This document shows positions 6,803 to 11,343 of a stretch of 11,343 nucleotides of DNA, one piece after another. Source of the stretch: an uncultured Oscillospiraceae bacterium (GTDB lineage: Bacteria > Bacillota > Clostridia > Oscillospirales > Acutalibacteraceae); assembly GCA_902495835.1 (NCBI GenBank), contig CABUYS010000039.1:1-11343 (forward strand), in the 5' to 3' direction. How positions within the stretch are numbered: the stretch's first letter is position 1; the number at the start of each line of letters is the position of its first letter. Under the pieces are notes generated by a model. That model saw only the letters and a list, made by a program, of their open reading frames with translations. It made no database searches and was not told where the DNA came from. The position numbers and the translations under genes are program-made.

Positions 6803-6830
6803 TGGAGCAAACTGCTCCAAATACAAATAT
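6803..6830. repeat. Dispersed 28-bp repeat, copy 1, with palindrome
   Basis: Contains TGGAGCA-AAC-TGCTCCA (6803-6819), a perfect 7-bp inverted repeat. It matches 23 of 28 bases of a second copy at 9945-9972 in the same orientation. All five differences are transitions. Confidence 0.6.
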
Positions 6831-6858
6831 CACTCTACATAGAAGGATTAAAATTCCA

Positions 6859-6884
6859 TTACACGAAACAAAGTGTTCGTGTAA
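6859..6884. repeat. Inverted repeat in the divergent intergenic region
   Basis: TTACACGAA (6859-6867) and TTCGTGTAA (6876-6884) form a perfect 9-bp stem with an 8-base loop. There is no T run on either side, so it is not a clear terminator. It could be an operator or a remnant of a mobile element end. Confidence 0.5.
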
Positions 6885-7158
6885 GAGCGTCGTTTGGCAA
6901 AAACTTGTTATTTGGATACAATGTGAACTCCCAATTTTCCTAGCTTTGAGAGGTTTTTCCTTAAAAATTATTTACCCAACTTAAGACTAGCTGAATTTTT
7001 TATACTGTTCTTTATTATTTTATCATGCACCCATTATTTTTACAAGTATTCCATCTTTTTTATATGGGTGCAAATTTTTGAAGGTGGGTGCAAAATTGTA
7101 ACGATTTATAAAAAGCTAAGTATCAGCCGATTTATTCATCTTATTTCCCCCATGGAGG
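6885..7158. other. Intergenic stretch with TGGGTGCA repeats
   Basis: No gene is supported. A 60-codon plus-strand frame from 6802 to 6984 has no ribosome site and overlaps two inverted repeats, so I do not count it. The notable content is the repeat cluster at 7026-7094. Confidence 0.5.
7026..7094. repeat. Clustered TGGGTGCA repeats (one inverted, two direct)
   Basis: TGCACCCAT (7026-7034) is inverted to ATGGGTGCA (7064-7072). TGGGTGCAAA occurs directly at 7065-7074 and again at 7085-7094, exactly 20 bases apart, about two helical turns. This spacing suits a dimeric or cooperative DNA-binding protein. It lies about 65 bases upstream of the promoter at 7159. Confidence 0.55.
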
Positions 7159-7187
7159 TTCATAAACTTTTAATGCTATGGTATAAT
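7159..7187 (+). promoter_or_regulatory. Extended -10 promoter of the AAA-ATPase-like gene
   Basis: TTCATA (7159-7164), 17-base spacer, TATAAT (7182-7187) preceded by TGG, making an extended -10. It predicts a leader of about 75 bases that contains the hairpin TTGTTGC/GCAACAA (7227-7233 and 7237-7243). Confidence 0.75.
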
Positions 7188-7267
7188 TAGTAATAAGAAC
7201 CTGGATAGTTACCAGAATCGAAAATCTTGTTGCTTAGCAACAACTATATAAACTTTAAGGCGGTGAC

Positions 7268-8842
7268 ATGTTTATGCCATATTTTTTAAATAGCATTACA
7301 CCAGTAAATCAGTTTACTAAAACTACAAAAGAAAAGTATTTTGTAGATAAGTCGGAATTGATAGAAAAAATAAATGAATTAGTTGGTACGGCATCTCAGT
7401 ACATTTGCATAACAAGACCCCGAAGGTTCGGTAAGACAATAAACGCCATGATGCTCGCTTGCTATTATTCCAAAAATGCTGACTTTAAAAAGCTCTTTGA
7501 TAAACTTGAAATTAGTAAAAGTGAGTCATATTTGGAACACTTGAATAAGCATAACGTGATATTTATTACATGGTGTAATCCTACAAAGGAATATAAAACT
7601 TTCGATGAGTATATGGATGGCTTCATTCCTCAACTAATTTTAGACCTAAAAGAAGAATTTCCAAATTCAAAAATTAATGATAATGATGCGATTGGAAAAA
7701 TCTTTGAAGATATATATACCCAAACAGGGAAAAGTTTCATATTTATTCTTGATGAATGGGATTATATTTTTAACAACAACTTATTTGAACCTGAAGACTG
7801 CGAGAAATTTTTGGAATTTTTAAAAAAGCTTCTAAAAGATAAACCTTATGTAGAACTTGCATATATGACGGGAGTTCTGCCTATTGCCAAGTATTCATCA
7901 GGTTCAGCGCTTAATATGTTCGATGAATACACTTTTTTGAACGACATGAATTTTGATAAATACTTTGGTTTTACGAATTCAGAAACGGAAAAATTGTGCG
8001 AAAAGCAAGATAAATTGTCATTAAGTGAGCTCAAAGAGTGGTATGATGGATACAAAACTCAGGGGGGGCACGAAATATACAATCCGAGATCTGTAGCGTT
8101 TGCGCTTAGAAAAGGCGTATGTCAAAGCTACTGGACTAACACAGGCCCGATGGATGAAATTAGTTATTACATTGAAAATAATGTGGAAGAAGTAAGAAAC
8201 GATATAGTTCAGATGGTATCGGGGATACCTGTTAATATTCATTTAGAAGGATACGGCGCAGAACAAATAAATTTAAATACTCGTGATGAGATACTCTCTG
8301 CTATGACGGTTTACGGCTTTTTAAGCTACCATGATGAAACTCTCACTATTCCTAATAAAGAGCTACGAATGAAATTTGATTATGCTCTTAAAAATCATCA
8401 AATGGGCGAAATTTCTAAATTAGTTTTGAAATCCAATCAAATGCTTGAGGCAACACTCCGCAAGGACACCGAAACAATGGAAAAATTGATTCAAGAAGCG
8501 CATGACATCAATATCCCGATTATAAAATACAACGATGAAAATTCGCTTGCTTGTATAGTTACCCTTGTGTACTTAAGCGCCAGAACAAAATACAAAATCG
8601 TGCGTGAAATGCCTGCCGGAATAGGTTTTGCAGACTTCATTTTTTACCCTAACGATAAAAGCAAACCAGCGTTTATCATTGAACTAAAAAAAGACTCCAC
8701 TCCCGAAGAGGCTTTAAAACAAATTAAGGAAAAACGCTACCCTTTAGCTCTCAAAGATTACACAGGCCAAAAATTAGCTGTTGGCATTACTTATGATAGT
8801 AAGCAAAAGCAACATCATGTTAAAATTGAGGAAATCAATTAA
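7268..8842 (+). CDS. AAA-ATPase-like / PD-(D/E)XK nuclease-like protein (DUF1703 family)
   Basis: This 524-residue cytoplasmic protein has the two domains of this family at the usual length. The N-terminal AAA-ATPase-like domain (PF09820) begins with KYFVDKSELI (23-32), has the family's Walker A variant RPRRFGKT (50-57) and a Walker B strand FIFILDEWDYIF (about 158-169). The C-terminal DUF1703 domain (PF08011, about 425-520) has the nuclease core: Asp in GFADFIFY, then IELKK about 15-18 residues later, and ALKQIKEKRY. Families of this type are abundant and often multicopy in gut and host-associated anaerobes; a role in DNA handling or defence is suspected but unproven. AAGGCGG before the ATG supports 7268; ATG 7274 is an alternative. 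All key residues are intact, unlike its degraded neighbours. Confidence 0.93.
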   Translation: MFMPYFLNSITPVNQFTKTTKEKYFVDKSELIEKINELVGTASQYICITRPRRFGKTINAMMLACYYSKNADFKKLFDKLEISKSESYLEHLNKHNVIFITWCNPTKEYKTFDEYMDGFIPQLILDLKEEFPNSKINDNDAIGKIFEDIYTQTGKSFIFILDEWDYIFNNNLFEPEDCEKFLEFLKKLLKDKPYVELAYMTGVLPIAKYSSGSALNMFDEYTFLNDMNFDKYFGFTNSETEKLCEKQDKLSLSELKEWYDGYKTQGGHEIYNPRSVAFALRKGVCQSYWTNTGPMDEISYYIENNVEEVRNDIVQMVSGIPVNIHLEGYGAEQINLNTRDEILSAMTVYGFLSYHDETLTIPNKELRMKFDYALKNHQMGEISKLVLKSNQMLEATLRKDTETMEKLIQEAHDINIPIIKYNDENSLACIVTLVYLSARTKYKIVREMPAGIGFADFIFYPNDKSKPAFIIELKKDSTPEEALKQIKEKRYPLALKDYTGQKLAVGITYDSKQKQHHVKIEEIN

Positions 8843-8872
8843 ACTTCAGAATTATTCATAAAAACAAAAACA

Positions 8873-8910
8873 AGCCTATCTCAAAGCAATGTGCTTAAAA
8901 GATAGGCTTA
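8873..8910. terminator. Bidirectional nested hairpin between convergent genes
   Basis: A 10-bp stem AAGCCTATCT/AGATAGGCTT (8873-8882 and 8901-8910) encloses a second hairpin AAGCA-ATG-TGCTT (8885-8897). It sits between the stop of the ATPase gene and the convergent recombinase fragment, so it can end transcription from both sides. Confidence 0.75.
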
Positions 8911-8925
8911 AATTGGTTACTTTTA

Positions 8926-9425
8926 CTATTTATATTCCTCCAAATTTAAAGATAATTCTTGTCCGTTTCTAAATATGGTGGCTGCCTGGGTATAGGACTT
9001 CACAATAATTTTATCTACCACACTAGTGAATAGTTTTTCATCAAATGTATCAATCAGATTTTCCATCTCTGATATTTCATTTAAAAATTTTTCTATCGAG
9101 AGCAACTTAGCCCTTTTATTTTTAAGTTTAGTATCGATGTTCTCGATTTTTTGTTTTATTTCTTCATATTCATCTGATAATGTGTTATAATGTTCCTTGT
9201 AAATATTTTGATTTAAAGTTTCAGTGGCATTTTTGTCTATGTAATTTTGAATCTTTGTATAGAGAAGCCGACTTTCACCACAGAGTCTGGCTTTTTCTGT
9301 TTCCAAAGCTTGAGTATCATCGATTGATTTTACAAATTCTCTGCAATTGTTTATTATTTCATCTTTGTTTTTAAGTAACTTATTAAAGCTATCAACAAAC
9401 ATTTTTTCTATGTGCTCTTTATATA
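8926..9425 (-). pseudogene. C-terminal fragment of a large serine recombinase
   Basis: Read on the minus strand, about 165 codons end at TAG 8926. They match the C-terminal coiled-coil part of clostridial-type large serine recombinases: FNKLLKNKDEIINNCR, then ALETEKARL, a long Glu/Lys-rich helix (EEIKQKIENIDTKLKNKRAK), FDEKLFTSVVDKIIVKS and the final beta strands TIFRNGQEL. The catalytic Ser domain, recombinase domain and zinc ribbon, over 300 residues, are missing. The frame remains open to 9555, but codons beyond about 9425 are antisense to the neighbouring GNAT fragment and are not recombinase. It is a leftover of a mobile element, cut by a rearrangement, with no function expected. Confidence 0.85.
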
Positions 9426-9430
9426 TAGCA

Positions 9431-9700
9431 ATATCTGCGTTAAAAAATGAAGAAAATGAGAAAAAAATTTGTACGCTTTTTGTTGATGAAAACTTCCAGG
9501 GATTAGGGTTAGGATCTAAATTAATTGAAAGCTCGATAAATTTTTTAGGCACCACGAAACCCCTTATAACTTTTTCTGAAGATAAATTGTATATGTTTAA
9601 AAAATTTATAAAAAAATATCAATGGGAACTATGCGAAAAAGTTGATATCTATGGAAACGGACATAAAGAATTGTGTTATAATGGATACTTAAGCAAATAA
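9431..9700 (+). pseudogene. C-terminal fragment of a GNAT acetyltransferase
   Basis: The plus-strand frame from about 9431 to TAA 9700 reads ALKNEENEKKICTLFVDENF, then the acetyl-CoA loop GLGLGSKLI, FLGTTKPLITFSED and a C-terminal strand region ending in a CYNGYLSK tail. This is the second half of a GNAT enzyme from the acetyl-CoA-binding motif A onward. The first half (about 60-70 residues) is absent, because the sequence to the left is antisense recombinase. There is no usable start codon or ribosome site, so it is a dead fragment. It is a different subfamily from the broken acetyltransferase at 5178-5590. Confidence 0.8.
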
Positions 9701-10018
9701 TTTCAATTTAGCAACTCTCGCCCAAATGATTAGTATTATAGAAATAATATATCGACAGACTCTATTTTTAAACCATCTATCTGGGGATGTGTTTCATAAA
9801 TATGAGTCTTTTTTTAATCCATAGTAGCCATAATTTCAGCTGTACTTTATCTGTAAAAAGGCAAAAAATAACGATCATTCCTAAAATTAAAGAAATAATC
9901 GTTATATAAATATATATTATATTCAAATTTTCGTACAAATGTGGTGGAGCAGATTGCCCCAAATACGAACATTAGATTTCTGTGTAATGGCTTGATAATA
10001 ACTATACAGTTATAAAAA
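9701..10018. other. Gene-free stretch with a doubtful small membrane frame
   Basis: A minus-strand frame from TTG 9962 to 9777 encodes a hydrophobic segment (YIYITIISLILGMIVIFCLF) followed by a basic tail, but lacks a ribosome site and starts inside the dispersed repeat. I would not call it a gene without homologues. The rest is AT-rich and unassigned. Confidence 0.35.
9945..9972. repeat. Dispersed 28-bp repeat, copy 2
   Basis: Matches 6803-6830 at 23 of 28 bases in the same orientation. One of the transitions breaks the inner palindrome (TGGAGCA versus TGCCCCA), so the hairpin itself is not strictly conserved. Confidence 0.6.
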
Positions 10019-10208
10019 TTACTTGTCAAGTGATTGCTTATTTTTTTTAAGCCACTCCTGAAATTCCTTTTGAATTTTTTTCATCAGAAAAAAGTTGATG
10101 AGTTAAAAGTTTTATATCACTTTCAAGGATATCTTTATTATAATTTTCCCTTTTAAATAAAGATTTTAATATCTTAATTTGCCAATAGTTTCCGGTAACA
10201 TTAGAATC
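10019..10208 (-). pseudogene. Frameshifted C-terminal remnant of an unknown protein
   Basis: On the minus strand a 53-codon frame (NVTGNYWQIKILKSLFKREN, then KLLTHQLFSDEK) runs into a run of seven A and then loses its protein character. In the next frame the same run leads directly into IQKEFQEWLKKNKQSLDK and a stop at 10019. Removing one A joins the two into a natural-looking helical C-terminus of about 60 residues. There is no start, and upstream sequence shows no continuation. I do not recognise the family. Confidence 0.45.
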
Positions 10209-10301
10209 TCACCACTTGGTTATCTCTCGAATTAAAGCTATACTCTGGAATTTAATCTCGGCTATGCAGAAGTATCGTTATAGGCCGCTATCGTAATTGC
10301 G

Positions 10302-10320
10302 AATTAGTAACCAACTAATT
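10302..10320. repeat. Short inverted repeat AATTAGT/ACTAATT
   Basis: A 7-bp inverted repeat with a 5-base loop. It overlaps another palindrome, TAATT-GCG-AATTA, just to the left, in the only clearly GC-richer patch of this intergenic stretch. Confidence 0.4.
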
Positions 10321-10636
10321 TTATACAAAAATATTTATTACTCGCTTTTCATAAGGTCTTGATGTATTTTTGTAAACTGATAGGATAGCATTTAATGCAA
10401 TTAAGATATTTGATATTCAATTTTCAATGTTCGTTTTGTGTATATGGTAAATTATGTAATTTATCCTTTTACTTATTAAAGAGTGTTTTAGATGGTGAGT
10501 TTTATTGTAAAACTTGTCGAATTTGAAAATCAATTTTTAGATAACAAAACCTTTAGAATCCTAAGTATTTTATTAAAACGATTTCTTACGTTCATACGGC
10601 TAATTGTGTACGTTACTGCGAGTTCTTGCTAAGAGT

Positions 10637-10681
10637 CTTTTTCTTTGTGATTAGTTTTAGAGAAAGATCCCAAAGAAAAAG
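10637..10681. repeat. 11-bp inverted repeat
   Basis: CTTTTTCTTTG (10637-10647) and CAAAGAAAAAG (10671-10681) are perfect inverted copies with a 23-base spacer. The function is unknown. Confidence 0.45.
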
Positions 10682-10853
10682 CTGCGTTAAAATGTTGCAA
10701 ATTTGTAAATATATATGAAGAAAAGTATAAAACAAAAAGTTCCAGTATTTACTTGTGACTGTGGAGGACATAAAACGCAATAGCACTTTTGATTCAATTG
10801 TAGCAAAAAATTATAAGCATTAGTATAACCAGAATATCATTTGTCTTAATATT

Positions 10854-10884
10854 AACACCTCACAGTATTTTTCTGTGAGGTGTT
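10854..10884. terminator. Perfect 12-bp stem-loop, terminator-like
   Basis: AACACCTCACAG (10854-10865) and CTGTGAGGTGTT (10873-10884) with a 7-base loop TATTTTT. Neither side has a good T run, so it may be a weak terminator for the peptidase gene about 190 bases upstream on the minus strand, or a different structured element. Confidence 0.5.
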
Positions 10885-11075
10885 GAACTTATAGCGATGA
10901 TATTATAACACTTCATTAAAGCGACTTAGGTTAAATTGTTCTAGTTCAGCTCTATATATGTACAAAACACATATGATATACACTACTTATTAAATAGTTT
11001 TCTGCTTTAGTTTTGCTATTATTTTAATATTCTCCTTTTGGCGTATAGTTATAATTCATTTCGATAAACTAAAAT

Positions 11076-11343
11076 TTACATTCTTTCAATAATGGTATCA
11101 AGAAAATTATTGAAAGAAGAAGGTTTAATAATTTCAACATCTTTGTAAGCAAAATTATCTATATGCCATGTAAAACTTACCACAGATAATATAAATCCAT
11201 GTTTCTTATTGGTTATAATATTTTGCCCAACAGTTTTACCGTATGTGGGTTCACCGATAAGAACACAATTTTTGAGATGAGTTTTAAGTGAATACGCAAA
11301 TATTTCACTGCTACTCGCAGTAAATTTATCTACTATAACAAAC
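11076..11343 (-). CDS. S41 family (C-terminal processing) peptidase, 3' end only
   Basis: Translating the minus strand gives 89 codons open to the right edge and ending at TAA 11076. The sequence FVIVDKFTASSSEIFAYSL carries the S41 nucleophile motif (TASSSE, corresponding to SASASE in CtpA/Tsp), and GEPTYGKTVGQ follows with the catalytic Lys. Ser-to-Lys spacing is 26 residues, one more than in E. coli Tsp by my alignment. Both dyad residues are therefore present. The last 50 residues end the protease core with no extra domain. The N-terminal part, any signal peptide and any PDZ domain lie outside the window. S41 enzymes of this type usually act outside the cytoplasmic membrane; the substrate is unknown. 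Confidence 0.88.
   Translation of the reverse strand, partial: FVIVDKFTASSSEIFAYSLKTHLKNCVLIGEPTYGKTVGQNIITNKKHGFILSVVSFTWHIDNFAYKDVEIIKPSSFNNFLDTIIERM

Larger units (their letters stand above)
10209..11075. other. Long gene-free stretch
   Basis: No intact gene over about 870 bases. A 46-codon plus-strand frame at 10492-10632 (MVSFIVKLVEFENQFLDN onward) has only a poor ribosome site. A 22-codon frame from about 10715 contains a Cys-Asp-Cys-Gly-Gly-His motif reminiscent of a zinc knuckle, possibly a fragment. Several inverted repeats are listed separately. No tRNA cloverleaf, IS end or CRISPR repeat was found. Confidence 0.4.

Noticed and set aside
6802..6984. Possible 60-residue plus-strand protein starting MEQTAPNTNI
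   Set aside because: No ribosome site, it overlaps two inverted repeats, and only the first ten codons resemble the second repeat copy. Kept as a repeat, not as a gene.
7846..8242. Two minus-strand frames inside the AAA-ATPase-like gene
   Set aside because: Antisense shadows of a well-supported gene.
9426..9555. N-terminal 43 codons of the recombinase frame (start at 9555)
   Set aside because: This part is antisense to the GNAT fragment and has no recombinase character; it is an artefact of the breakpoint.
10213..10318. Possible tRNA suggested by GGTTA...TAACC ends
   Set aside because: No TTCGA-type T arm, no D arm and no anticodon stem can be placed.
1..11343. CRISPR array or complete insertion sequence
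   Set aside because: No regularly spaced direct repeats with spacers, and no transposase with matching terminal inverted repeats, are visible on either strand.

Overview
The window is AT-rich (about 30% GC by eye). It has Gram-positive style expression signals: strong AAGGAGG-type ribosome sites and TTGACA/TATAAT promoters. Its gene families include a Nif11/double-glycine leader, an XRE regulator beside a small membrane protein, the C-terminus of a clostridial-type large serine recombinase, and an AAA-ATPase-like/DUF1703 protein. This points to a low-GC Bacillota, most likely Clostridia and probably host-associated. Gene density is low, and several genes are broken or reduced to fragments, so this looks like an accessory region in decay or a genome undergoing reduction. 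The species cannot be named from the sequence.

Layout: (1) 1-2690, minus strand: the first 896 codons of a giant protein that runs off the left edge. It has a bacteriocin-type Nif11-like double-glycine leader, a hydrophobic segment straight after the Gly-Gly, a linker, and nine Ig-like repeats in an ordered A-A-A-B-C-A-B-C-A array. It has its own consensus promoter, a leader palindrome and a strong ribosome site. (2) 3094-3734, plus: a small XRE repressor and a four-helix membrane protein, with promoter and terminator. (3) 3850-4650: a doubtful small ORF and a coding remnant. (4) 5590-4649, minus: a GNAT acetyltransferase broken by a single frameshift, followed 22 bp later by an intact P-loop kinase. 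(5) 6716-5877, minus: an exported protein with a zinc-phospholipase-C-like His/Asp pattern. (6) 6717-7267: a divergent intergenic region with palindromes, a dispersed repeat and a promoter. (7) 7268-8842, plus: an AAA-ATPase-like/PD-(D/E)XK protein. (8) 8926-9700: a serine recombinase C-terminus and a GNAT C-terminus fused back to back at a rearrangement breakpoint. (9) 9701-11075: nearly 1.4 kb without an intact gene, containing at least one frameshifted remnant and several inverted repeats. (10) 11076-11343, minus: the C-terminus of an S41 peptidase running off the right edge.

The genes do not form one pathway. The most notable item is the giant double-glycine-leader protein: a leader class normally found on small exported peptides sits on a very large repeat protein that looks like a surface adhesin. 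No dedicated peptidase/ABC exporter lies in the window. The two long partial genes at the edges (giant protein and S41 peptidase) were read by translating the minus strand directly.
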